64,000 bases of DNA from Desertimonas flava. Lineage in GTDB: Bacteria; Actinomycetota; Acidimicrobiia; Acidimicrobiales; Ilumatobacteraceae. Shown piece after piece: positions 39,950 to 48,359 of the stretch. The notes beneath the pieces are model-generated. The model did no database searches. It was not told the origin of the DNA and was given only the letters and a program-made list of their open reading frames with translations. The stretch covers positions 62,001 to 126,000 of the forward strand of contig NZ_QKYK01000011.1 of the NCBI RefSeq assembly GCF_003426815.1, written 5' to 3'. Position 1 is the first letter of the stretch; the number at the start of each line of letters is the position of its first letter. The position numbers and the translations under genes were made by a program.

Positions 39950-40797
39950 CGACCTACGACCCGCGCACGATGCCGGGCGGCCTCGACGCCGAGCTCGCCA
40001 GGTTGGAAGCCCAGGCCGCCGTCATGTGGCCGGCCGAGCGCCGCCTGCTCGAGTCGTGGGGCGCCGGCCGGGCGCAGGTGATCGCCGATCTCGGCTGCGG
40101 CTCGGGTGCGCTGCTGGCGCGCCTCGGTGACCTCAACGCCGGCGCCCGGCTGATCGGTGTCGACCACGACGCCGCGCTGCTCTCCGTCGCCGGCGATCGG
40201 TGTGCGTGCCCAGGGCTTGCCGGACGGGTCGAGCTCGTCCAGTCCGAGCTCGCCTCGCTGCCGCTCGCCGACGGCTCCGTCGACCTCGCCGTGCTGCGCT
40301 TCGTCGTGCAGCACCTCCCGGACCCCGTGCCCGTCCTCGCCGGCGTCCGCCGCCTGCTCCGTCCCGGCGGGCGGGTGGTCGTGATCGACGTCGACGCCGA
40401 GTTGTGGGGCATCGCCGAGCCCGTGGACCCGGTGCTCGCCGCGCTGCACCGCCGCGTGTGGGACGTCCCCGGGAACGGGCCCGCGGGACCACCAGAGCGC
40501 GCCGATCGCCTCGTCGGCCGTCGTCTGGTCCGCACGCTCCGTGCTGCCGGCTTCGCCGAGCCGACGACCCAGGTGTACTCGTACGACTCCGACGAGTTCG
40601 GCGTCGACGCGTTCGGACCGCTCCTCGACCCGGTGCAGCTGATGCCCCACGTCGACGCGGGGACCCTGAGCCCCGCCGAGCTGGCCGACGCCGTGCGGCG
40701 ATTCCGCGCCTGGCTGGCACGGCCCGACGCCTACGCGCTGCTCGTCGGCTTCGCCGCCACCGGCATCGCCCCCGACCCCGAGTCGCTGCCCCGGTAG
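39946..40797 (+). CDS. SAM-dependent class I methyltransferase
   Basis: A 283-residue methyltransferase with motif I IADLGCGSG near 45-53, an acidic loop GVDHDAAL, post-motif LADGSVDLAVLRFVVQHLPDP and motif III LLRPGGRVVVIDVD. It resembles UbiE/COQ5-like small-molecule methyltransferases. It is translationally coupled to the P450 by ATGA, so the two may modify one molecule in turn. A strong bidirectional terminator separates it from the convergent RiPP operon. Confidence 0.88.
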   Translation: MTTYDPRTMPGGLDAELARLEAQAAVMWPAERRLLESWGAGRAQVIADLGCGSGALLARLGDLNAGARLIGVDHDAALLSVAGDRCACPGLAGRVELVQSELASLPLADGSVDLAVLRFVVQHLPDPVPVLAGVRRLLRPGGRVVVIDVDAELWGIAEPVDPVLAALHRRVWDVPGNGPAGPPERADRLVGRRLVRTLRAAGFAEPTTQVYSYDSDEFGVDAFGPLLDPVQLMPHVDAGTLSPAELADAVRRFRAWLARPDAYALLVGFAATGIAPDPESLPR

Positions 40798-40809
40798 CGA
40801 TCTTCCCGC

Positions 40810-40859
40810 GTTCCTGTACTGGTTTCGCGTCGCCGGTGGCGCGAAAGCAGTACAAGAAC
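40810..40859. terminator. Bidirectional terminator between the methyltransferase gene and the RiPP operon
   Basis: A 20-bp stem with two mismatches has its left arm at 40810-40829 (ends GGTTTCGCG), a 10-base loop and its right arm at 40840-40859 (starts CGCGAAAGC). It sits 12 bases after the plus-strand methyltransferase stop and 35 bases after the last minus-strand RiPP gene stop. Confidence 0.7.
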
Positions 40860-40894
40860 CTGGGCCAACGGCGAGCCGGGCAGCGCGCGGGAGA

Positions 40895-43819
40895 TCAGGC
40901 GATCTGGCGCGAGGCGAGCTGGCGGAACAGGCCGTCGACGGCCATCAGCTCGTCGTACGTGCCGACCTGGACGACGCGGCCGGCCTCCATCACGACGATG
41001 CGGTCGGCGTGAATGATCGTGCTCAGCCGGTGGGCGATCACGATGCGCGTCGCGTTGAGGGCGTGGAGCGAGGCGGAGACGATCGCCTGCGTCCGGTTGT
41101 CGAGGGCGCTCGTCGCCTCGTCGAAGAAGATGATCCGCGGGCGCGAGATCAGCGCCCGGGCGATCATCAGGCGCTGCCGCTGGCCACCCGACAGCGTGGT
41201 GGCACCCTCGGGCAGCAGCGTGTTCATCCCCATCGGCATCTGCTCGATGTCCTCGCGCATGCCCGCCATGTCGACGGCCTCCCAGGCGTCCTCCACGGTG
41301 AACGTGCTCGAGCCGACGATGTTCGACAGCAGGTCGCCGGCGAAGAGCTGGCCGTTCTGCAGCACCACGCCGCACTGCCGGCGCACGGCACCGGCGTCGA
41401 GGTCGGCGAGGTCGCGCCCGTCGTAGCGGATCGCGCCCGCCAGCGGGTCCTCGAAGCCGAGCAGGAGGCGCAGCAGCGTCGACTTGCCGCAGCCGCTCGG
41501 CCCGACGAGGGCGACGAACTCGCCAGGAGCGGCGGTGAACGAGACGTCCTGCAGGACAGGCGGCTCGTCGGGGTCGTAGCCGAACGTGACGTGGCTCACC
41601 TCGATCGCCCCCGACAGCTCGCCGGGATCGAGCTTGCCGCCGTCGACCTCGGGGACCGTCTCGAGGATCGGGCGGAGCTGCTCGAACATCGGCACGATCG
41701 CCAGCACGGTGATGCCGGTCCCGGTGAGCTGCAGCGTGGAGCCGAGGAAGAGCACGAAGGCGACGTTGAACGACAGGAACGTCGCCAGCGGGAACTCCCC
41801 GTCGCGGAAGACGCCGATGAAGGCGAAGATCAGGCCCGGGGCCAAGATCGCGTACCCGGCGTTGAACACGACGAGGCGGTTCTGCACGGTGCGGGCGGCG
41901 AACGACAGCGCCCGCATCGACGCGAACTTGCGGGACCAGAAGGCGTACGCCCGGTCCTCGGCGCCGGCGACGCGGAGCTTGGCCATGCCGGTCATCAGCT
42001 GGAACGTCGTCGACGCGACCTCGTTGTTCTCGTCGAGTACGGCCCGTTGCTGGTGCACCTGGCGACGGCCGAAGCCCACCGAGACGGCCGCCCCGACCGC
42101 CACCACCAGCGCGGCGACGAGCCCGAGCGTGACGTCGTACCAGAGCATCAGGCCGAGGTTGGCGAGGCCGGTGACGAACGCCAGCGTGGCGCTGACGGCC
42201 AGCCCCGACACCGCGTCGCGGATGCCGTTGATGCCGAGCGCCGCCGCCGACAGCTTGCCGATCGAGTAGCGGCGGAAGAACGGCGCCGGCAGCGCCATCA
42301 GCCGGTCCCACACGCCCGCTTGGGCGTTGACATCCACCCTGCCCTCGATGCGCAATGCGGCGACGTTCTGCACGAGCGACACCGCGGCGACGGCGACAGC
42401 GATCGTGAGCAGCAGGATCGACGCCTGGGCGATGAGATCGGTCTCGGCTCGTGGCACGAGCTCACCGAGGATCGTGCCGGTGAGGATCGGCGTCAGCAGG
42501 CTGAGGCCGGCGACGATCACGCTCGCCACCCCGAGCACGACGGCGTCGGCGGCGCTGTTGCGGAACCCGAAGCGCAGCAGCCCGGCCCCGGTGATCGACC
42601 GCTCGGGCAGCGGCGGATACACCATCCGCGCCTCGAAGTAGAGCGTCCGCGCCGTGTCCGCGTCGACCGGGGTGACGGTGCCGGCCGTCGGGTCGTCGAT
42701 CACGTAGCCGCGGTTGCGGCGCACGAGCGCGACCGGGTGCATGCCGTCCTTCAGGAAGGCGATCAGCGGCCCGGCGTCGTGGCGGTACCACCCGCTCTCG
42801 AGGCGGACAGTGCGGGTGCGGAACCGCGACGCGCTGGCGACGGCGCTCACCGGGTCGGAGCCGCGGCGGAGATCGGTGGCGCGGGCCGGGACGACCTCGA
42901 CCCCGAGGACCCGCCCGACGATCGATGCCGCCGCGAACGCCGGATCGGTGTCCACGAGGGCGGCGCGCTCCCGGTCGACGCCGGCCAGGATCTGGCCGAA
43001 GTGCTCGTCGGCGCGGCGGACGAGCACGACGTCGCGCGCGCTGCGCTCGGCGATGCGCCGGGCCTCGCTCTCGGCCGCCTCCCGCCGCATCCGGACCGCG
43101 CGGCGCAGCGCCTGCTCGGCCGCGCGGGCGACGAGGTGGGGGCCGTCGGGGCGTTGGAGCGCGGCGGCGGTCGTGACGACGGTGACCGCCGTCGCCTCCG
43201 GACCGGTGATCCAGTTGGCCTCGATCAGGGCCGTGCCCTCGGCGAATGGCGCGGGCTCGTCCTCGGCGCGATGGACCTCGACCGGCGCCGACGAACCGAC
43301 CAACCACACGAGTCCGGTGACCGGACGGGCGATCCCGACCCGATCGAGGATCACCTCGCCCGGCCGGAGCGGCACGAAGTTCCGCGGTGCCGAGCTGGTG
43401 TCGCCCCAGCACCGCTCGAACAGCGCGGCGACGTACTGCTCGACGCCCTCCGAGGCGAGCGCCGGCTCGGCGGCGACCAGCGCGGCGACCGCTGTCTCGT
43501 CGAGCCGGGCGAGCGAAGCCCCCGGCAACGGCCGAGCGATGAAGCGCACCCCGTCGATCGCATCGGCGCCGACGAGCACGGCGCCGGCAGAGCAGCGGGC
43601 CATGTGGGTCCACGGCTCGGCGGCCTGTGGATCGACCGGGGCGGCGAACACGTCGACGCTGCCCGACAACACGGCGCACGCGCCGTCCGCCGGCAGCGCC
43701 ACGATGTCGTGCCCGTCGCGACCCTCGACGTTCATCAGCCGGCCGACAACCGCGGCCAGCTCCGTCCCGGAGCCGCCTGCGGGGCCTGCGGGGTGCTCGA
43801 CCCGGTCGCTCACGCTCAC
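40895..43819 (-). CDS. NHLP-type bacteriocin system ABC permease/ATPase without peptidase (NHLM ABC2-like)
   Basis: A 974-residue ABC protein. Residues about 1-400 are a non-catalytic N-terminal region in which I see no C39 peptidase cysteine. Residues about 410-690 are the six-helix transmembrane domain, and residues about 720-970 the ATPase with GPSGCGKST, LSGGQRQR and FFDEATSALD. This architecture is known from the second transporter of NHLP (nitrile-hydratase-like leader) peptide systems, where it works with a peptidase-bearing ABC protein. It starts at a GTG overlapping the upstream stop (GTGA) and is the last gene of the RiPP operon. The N-terminal region may read the leader or regulate export. 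Confidence 0.88.
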   Translation of the reverse strand: MSVSDRVEHPAGPAGGSGTELAAVVGRLMNVEGRDGHDIVALPADGACAVLSGSVDVFAAPVDPQAAEPWTHMARCSAGAVLVGADAIDGVRFIARPLPGASLARLDETAVAALVAAEPALASEGVEQYVAALFERCWGDTSSAPRNFVPLRPGEVILDRVGIARPVTGLVWLVGSSAPVEVHRAEDEPAPFAEGTALIEANWITGPEATAVTVVTTAAALQRPDGPHLVARAAEQALRRAVRMRREAAESEARRIAERSARDVVLVRRADEHFGQILAGVDRERAALVDTDPAFAAASIVGRVLGVEVVPARATDLRRGSDPVSAVASASRFRTRTVRLESGWYRHDAGPLIAFLKDGMHPVALVRRNRGYVIDDPTAGTVTPVDADTARTLYFEARMVYPPLPERSITGAGLLRFGFRNSAADAVVLGVASVIVAGLSLLTPILTGTILGELVPRAETDLIAQASILLLTIAVAVAAVSLVQNVAALRIEGRVDVNAQAGVWDRLMALPAPFFRRYSIGKLSAAALGINGIRDAVSGLAVSATLAFVTGLANLGLMLWYDVTLGLVAALVVAVGAAVSVGFGRRQVHQQRAVLDENNEVASTTFQLMTGMAKLRVAGAEDRAYAFWSRKFASMRALSFAARTVQNRLVVFNAGYAILAPGLIFAFIGVFRDGEFPLATFLSFNVAFVLFLGSTLQLTGTGITVLAIVPMFEQLRPILETVPEVDGGKLDPGELSGAIEVSHVTFGYDPDEPPVLQDVSFTAAPGEFVALVGPSGCGKSTLLRLLLGFEDPLAGAIRYDGRDLADLDAGAVRRQCGVVLQNGQLFAGDLLSNIVGSSTFTVEDAWEAVDMAGMREDIEQMPMGMNTLLPEGATTLSGGQRQRLMIARALISRPRIIFFDEATSALDNRTQAIVSASLHALNATRIVIAHRLSTIIHADRIVVMEAGRVVQVGTYDELMAVDGLFRQLASRQIA

Positions 43820-46011
43820 TCGGCTCCGATCAGCGAGAGATAGGCGCCCTCGACCACCTTGAGCTCGTCGTGGCGGCCCCGCTGCACGACGCGTCCGCGA
43901 TCGAGCACGATGATCTCGTCGGCGTCGCGGATCGTGCTCAGGCGGTGGGCGATGATCACGCACGTGCACCCTCGCCGGCGAAGGTTGTCGTCGATGCGCC
44001 GCTCGGTCTCGGTGTCGAGCGCGCTGGTCGCCTCGTCGAGCACGACGATCCGCGGCTGGGCCGTGAGCGCGCGGGCGATCTCGAGCCGCTGGCGCTGACC
44101 GCCGCTGAGGTTGCGGCCACCCTCGGTGATCACCGCGTCGAGGCCACCCGGTCGCCGCATCACGTCGTCGTAGATCATCGCGTCGCGCAGCGCCTCGACC
44201 AGCACCTCTTCCGGGATCGTGTCGTCCCACAGGGTGAGGTTGTCGCGGACGGTGCCCTCGAAGAGGAAGATGTCCTGGTCGACCACGGCGAGCGACGCCC
44301 CGAGCACGTGTCGCGAGTAGGCCGAGCGCGGCCGCCCGTCGAGCCGGACCTCCCCCGACCACGGTTCGTACAGACCGGAGATCACCTTGGCGAGGGTCGA
44401 CTTGCCGCTGCCGGACCCGCCGACGAGGGCCACGCGACGCCCGGGGGGCACCACGAGGTCGAAGCCCTCGATCAGTGGCGGGGCGAGTGGGCTGTACCCG
44501 AACGTGACGGCTTGGAGCTCGACGTGGCCGGCCAGCTCGCCGGTGGTCACCTCGGGTTCGACCACGAACTGCGAGGCGATGCGGTACCGCTCGACGTCGG
44601 CGAGCCGGGTCAGGTCGGCGGTGACGTCTTGCACCTTCTGACCCAGCTCGGTGAGCTGCTGCACGGGGCGCGTGAACGACGCGAGCAGGCCCTGGAAGGC
44701 GACGAGGACGCCGATGGTGATCGTCCCGGTCACGACGCGATCGCTGCCGATCCAGAGGATCAACCCCGTGTTGAGGCCGACGAGCAGTGGCGGCACGACG
44801 GTCAGCACCTGGGTGGACACGCCCAGGCGTTGCTGGCCGTTGGCGACCTTCGTCTGGAAGCCGGCCCAGCGCCCGAAGAAGTCGTTCTCGGTGCCGGTCG
44901 CCTTGAGCGTCTCGATCAGCTGCAGGCCGTTGTAGGTGGTGCCGACCAGGCGGCCGCGGTCCTGGCGGAGGCGGCGGGTGGCATCGACGCGGGACCGGGC
45001 GACCCACCGGAGCAGCACGATGTTCGCCACGACGAGGGCGACGCTGATCAGCGTCAGCACGAGGTCGTAGCTGAACATGAACACGGCGTAGAAGACGACG
45101 ACGATGGCGCTGACCGCGGCCGTCGCCAGGTCGCGCGACAGGAGCTGAGCGACCGTGTCGTTGGCCTGGATGCGGCTCGACACGTCGGCCGGCGACCGTT
45201 GCGAGAAGAACTCGACGGGCAGGCGCAGCACGTGGCGCACGAACGCCGCCGAGCTGCGCAGCGCCATGCGCGTCTCGAGCCGGAGCAGGTAGTGCTGCTG
45301 CAGCGACGTCAACGCCATCGCGGCGAGCGCGGTGACCGCGATCACGGCGAACAGCGGACCGATCCAGCTGGTGAACCCGGCCGTGAGCACGCGGTCGATG
45401 AAGATGCGGCTGAACGCCGGGGCCATCAGGCCGGGGATCACGAGGAGCAGGCTGGCGAGCAGGACGAGCAGCAGTGCCGCGCCCCCGCCGCGCAATCGCC
45501 GGCCGAGGCCGTCGAACGCCTTCGTCCGGCTCCCGCCCGGCTTGAAGTCAGGTCCGGGACGGAACGTGAGGGCGACGCCGGTGAAGGAGTTCTCGAACTC
45601 CTCGACGTGAACCTTGCGCGGGCCGGTGCCGGGGTCGTTGAGGAACACCGTGTCGCCCTTGAAGCCCTCGACGACCAGGAAGTGGTGGAAGTTCCAGAAC
45701 ACGATGAACGGCGTCTGCAGCTCGGCGAGCGCTGCCGTGTCCATCTGGTAGCCCTTGGCGACCATCCCGTAGCGACGGGCCGCCTTCAGGACGTTCGAGG
45801 CCCGCGAGCCGTCGCGGGAGACTCCGCACGAGACCCGCAGCTCCTCGAGCGGCACCCACTTGTCGTGGTGGGCGAGGACGATCGCCAGCGCGGCCGCACC
45901 ACACTCGACCGCCTCCATCTGCAAGACGGTCGGCGTCCGCACGCGGCGCTTCGCCGGGTGGGCGGGAGTCGCGCCGCCGGTGGTGGCGCTGGAGGTCGTG
46001 GGAGCGGTCAT
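43816..46011 (-). CDS. NHLP-type peptidase-containing ABC exporter (C39 peptidase/permease/ATPase)
   Basis: A 731-residue PCAT-type exporter that removes leader peptides after a double glycine and secretes the core. The C39 peptidase domain covers residues about 25-150, with Cys near 37 in QMEAVECGAAALA, His near 110 in FWNFHHFLVV and Asp near 126 in FLNDPGTG. Six helices follow, then an ATPase with GGSGSGKST, LSGGQRQR and VLDEATSALD. The precursor of this operon ends its leader with VAGG, a suitable site. The ATG overlaps the adaptor stop by four bases. Confidence 0.93.
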   Translation of the reverse strand: MTAPTTSSATTGGATPAHPAKRRVRTPTVLQMEAVECGAAALAIVLAHHDKWVPLEELRVSCGVSRDGSRASNVLKAARRYGMVAKGYQMDTAALAELQTPFIVFWNFHHFLVVEGFKGDTVFLNDPGTGPRKVHVEEFENSFTGVALTFRPGPDFKPGGSRTKAFDGLGRRLRGGGAALLLVLLASLLLVIPGLMAPAFSRIFIDRVLTAGFTSWIGPLFAVIAVTALAAMALTSLQQHYLLRLETRMALRSSAAFVRHVLRLPVEFFSQRSPADVSSRIQANDTVAQLLSRDLATAAVSAIVVVFYAVFMFSYDLVLTLISVALVVANIVLLRWVARSRVDATRRLRQDRGRLVGTTYNGLQLIETLKATGTENDFFGRWAGFQTKVANGQQRLGVSTQVLTVVPPLLVGLNTGLILWIGSDRVVTGTITIGVLVAFQGLLASFTRPVQQLTELGQKVQDVTADLTRLADVERYRIASQFVVEPEVTTGELAGHVELQAVTFGYSPLAPPLIEGFDLVVPPGRRVALVGGSGSGKSTLAKVISGLYEPWSGEVRLDGRPRSAYSRHVLGASLAVVDQDIFLFEGTVRDNLTLWDDTIPEEVLVEALRDAMIYDDVMRRPGGLDAVITEGGRNLSGGQRQRLEIARALTAQPRIVVLDEATSALDTETERRIDDNLRRRGCTCVIIAHRLSTIRDADEIIVLDRGRVVQRGRHDELKVVEGAYLSLIGAE

Positions 46012-46823
46012 CTCCCGAACACGAGGTCGACCGGGCGTTGCTCGCCCTGGATGATCAGCGCGCTCACGTCGACCCCGGGTCCGAGCGGGAACGGTGGGCC
46101 GTCGTCGGTCGACCACTTGAGGCCCGAGACCGTGGAGTCGTCAGGGAGCAGATCGACGAGGACCACCACGGGAGGCCCGTCCTCGGTGAAGCGGGCAGCG
46201 AGCTGCTCGTCGCCGAGCAGCTCGTACAGCTCGAGCTCGGTGGCGGGGTACGGGTCGACGCTCGTGACGCGACCGCGCAGCACGCCGAACGCGGCCGACG
46301 GGGCCGAGGCGACGCTGAGGTCGACGGCCATCCCCGGGGCGAGGCTCTCACCCTTGCCGGACGGGACGAAGACGTGGGCGACCAGCCTCGTGTCGGGCAG
46401 GTCGCTGCGCTCGATGAGGTAGAGCGGTGTCCCCTGCTCGACGACGTTGCCACCGTCGATGAAGACGCTGGTGACGGTCCCCGGGTAGACGGCGGTGACC
46501 TCGATCGGCTCACCGGAGGCGTCGATCACCGTCGCGACGATGTCGCCGGTCGCCAGCTGTGCGCCGTCGGCGATGCGGACGTCGGTCACCTGCCCCTCGA
46601 CGGTCGAGTCGATGCGGGACACACCGTTCGGCGTGCTGAGGATGCCGTCCGCCTCGACCTGCACGGGGAGGCTCCCGGTGAACGACCAGGCGATCAGGGC
46701 GGCGGCCGCGAGCGCGAGCGTGCCGAGGGCGATCCATCCGCGCCGCTTGGTGACCTTCATCAGCAGGTCGAGGTCGTCGGGCTTCTGCAGCTGGTTGAGC
46801 GCCTTCATCCGGAACTGCACCAT
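46008..46823 (-). CDS. HlyD-like NHLP-system secretion adaptor
   Basis: A 271-residue membrane-fusion-like protein. A cytoplasmic start (LQKPDDLDLLMKVTKRRGW) precedes one helix at about 30-50. A biotinyl-lipoyl-like half-motif pair (VEADGILSTPNGVSRIDS, then GQVTDVRIADGAQLATGDIVATV) and VFVPSGKGESLAPGMAVDLSV follow. It is shorter than E. coli HlyD and lacks the long coiled coil, as is usual in NHLP clusters of bacteria without an outer membrane. It probably bridges the two ABC proteins and the cell exterior. It is coupled to the SagB-like gene, with only three bases between. Confidence 0.88.
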   Translation of the reverse strand: MVQFRMKALNQLQKPDDLDLLMKVTKRRGWIALGTLALAAAALIAWSFTGSLPVQVEADGILSTPNGVSRIDSTVEGQVTDVRIADGAQLATGDIVATVIDASGEPIEVTAVYPGTVTSVFIDGGNVVEQGTPLYLIERSDLPDTRLVAHVFVPSGKGESLAPGMAVDLSVASAPSAAFGVLRGRVTSVDPYPATELELYELLGDEQLAARFTEDGPPVVVLVDLLPDDSTVSGLKWSTDDGPPFPLGPGVDVSALIIQGEQRPVDLVFGR

Positions 46824-46826
46824 CGG

Positions 46827-48353
46827 TCAGCCCTCCCCGTTCCGGGAGTCGAGAGGTGGGGCGTGGTCGCGCGGGCGCCAGTCGTCGTCGGGAAGGTGGG
46901 CCGGCCGGCTGCCGATCACCATCTCGCCGACGGTGGCTTCGACGAGCGGATCGATCCCGCTCGCCGCAGCGAAGGCGTCGGAGTTGCCGCCGCCGAGCGC
47001 ACACACGGCCAGGCCCATCGCCGTGGCCGCGAGGTACGTCGCCTCGTAGAGCACGCCGACGTGCTTGAGCGACAGGGCGTACGCCATCGACTCGTACTTC
47101 CACATCGAGCGGTCGAAGCGGGCGGTGACGAGCAGCACCACCTGGGGCATCGTGTCCATGATCGCCGTCCGCTTGGCGTACTCGGCGAGCAGGATGGTGC
47201 GGGGGTCGGGTTCGCTCACGAGGCCGAGGGCGTGGCCCTGCGCGTCGTAGTGGTAGAGCCCGGGTGCGAGACCGTCGCAGCGGTTGACGAGTGGGTACAG
47301 CTCGAGCTCGTGCAGTGCGCCGCCGCTCGGGAGCTGGCGGGCCGAGAGCTCCTGGTGGCCGTCGTGGAACACGGCCCCGACGCGGCCCACGCGGGCGAGC
47401 AGCTCACCGAGGCGGCCGATGTCGATCGGCCGGTCGTCGTCGTGGACCCGCACGGAGCGCCGGCGTCGCATGACGTCGGCCAGCGGCGGGTCGGTCAGGG
47501 CCCGGGCGGTGAGGTCGGAACAGGGCAGCTCGATCGCCGGCGCGAAACGCGGCCGGACCGCTGGGGCCGGTTCGCGGCGGCCTTCCCACCGGTAGGTCCC
47601 GCCGTAGCCTCCCTCGTTGCGACCGACGCGGCTGCGGGTGTGGAAGAGCAGGTCGGGGAGGGACCACAGCTCGTCCGGTGACCCCGGCTCGGCGTCACCG
47701 TCGGCGGCGCGGTCGCCGCCTTCGATCACGAGGACGGCCGCGTCGACGAGCGCCTGCGCGAGGGCGGCGACCGCCGCGGCGTTGGCGCCGGTCACCGATG
47801 CGGCCAGCGCATCGACCGTCAGCGCCTCGCTGGCCGCAGCCACGACTGCCGGTCCGACCGGGCCCTGGAAGAGCACCTGAGCCGCGCCGAGCGGCGACTC
47901 GGCGAGCAGCCCGCCGTCCCCGCGCCGTAGGAGGGCGAATCGAGACAGGCCCACGCGATCGGTGGGCCGGACACGCCGGGTCGCCACCTTGATCACGTGC
48001 CCGAGCGGGATGCTGCGGGCGATCTCGGTGCCGGCGGCGACGACGACGTGCTCTAACCAGCCGCCGGACGTGAGGCGGCGGAGCAGCAGTTCGAGCGCCA
48101 TCGCACCGCGGTCGCCGCCGCGCTCCATGGCCATGGTGAAGAGCCCGTCGTCGTCCACGGCACCGCGGTCGAGCGCCTCGAGCACGGCGGCCGTCATCGC
48201 GTCGGGCGCCCTGAACACGCTGCGCACATGGCCCTCGGCGAGCACCAGCGCACCGTCGGCGCACGACAGCGTGGCGTCGGCGCGGAGGCAGAGGCCGACG
48301 CCGTCGAAGCCGGGGGCGGCCAGGGCGGGAGCGGGAGCACGCATGATCGGCAC
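46827..48353 (-). CDS. SagB-type azoline dehydrogenase (nitroreductase fold)
   Basis: About 508 residues. The N-terminal 250 residues are a helper region; the C-terminal half is the FMN-binding SagB/ThcOx-type nitroreductase domain with RRRSVRVHDDDRPIDIGRLGELL, PSGGALHELELYPLVNRCDGLAPGLYHYD and KHVGVLYEATYLAATAMGLAVCALGGGN. In TOMM pathways this enzyme oxidises azolines to thiazoles or oxazoles. The start is GTG at 48353 or ATG three codons later; neither has a strong ribosome site, and coupling to the YcaO gene seven bases upstream is likely. Confidence 0.9.
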   Translation of the reverse strand: MPIMRAPAPALAAPGFDGVGLCLRADATLSCADGALVLAEGHVRSVFRAPDAMTAAVLEALDRGAVDDDGLFTMAMERGGDRGAMALELLLRRLTSGGWLEHVVVAAGTEIARSIPLGHVIKVATRRVRPTDRVGLSRFALLRRGDGGLLAESPLGAAQVLFQGPVGPAVVAAASEALTVDALAASVTGANAAAVAALAQALVDAAVLVIEGGDRAADGDAEPGSPDELWSLPDLLFHTRSRVGRNEGGYGGTYRWEGRREPAPAVRPRFAPAIELPCSDLTARALTDPPLADVMRRRRSVRVHDDDRPIDIGRLGELLARVGRVGAVFHDGHQELSARQLPSGGALHELELYPLVNRCDGLAPGLYHYDAQGHALGLVSEPDPRTILLAEYAKRTAIMDTMPQVVLLVTARFDRSMWKYESMAYALSLKHVGVLYEATYLAATAMGLAVCALGGGNSDAFAAASGIDPLVEATVGEMVIGSRPAHLPDDDWRPRDHAPPLDSRNGEG

Positions 48354-48359
48354 GGACGG

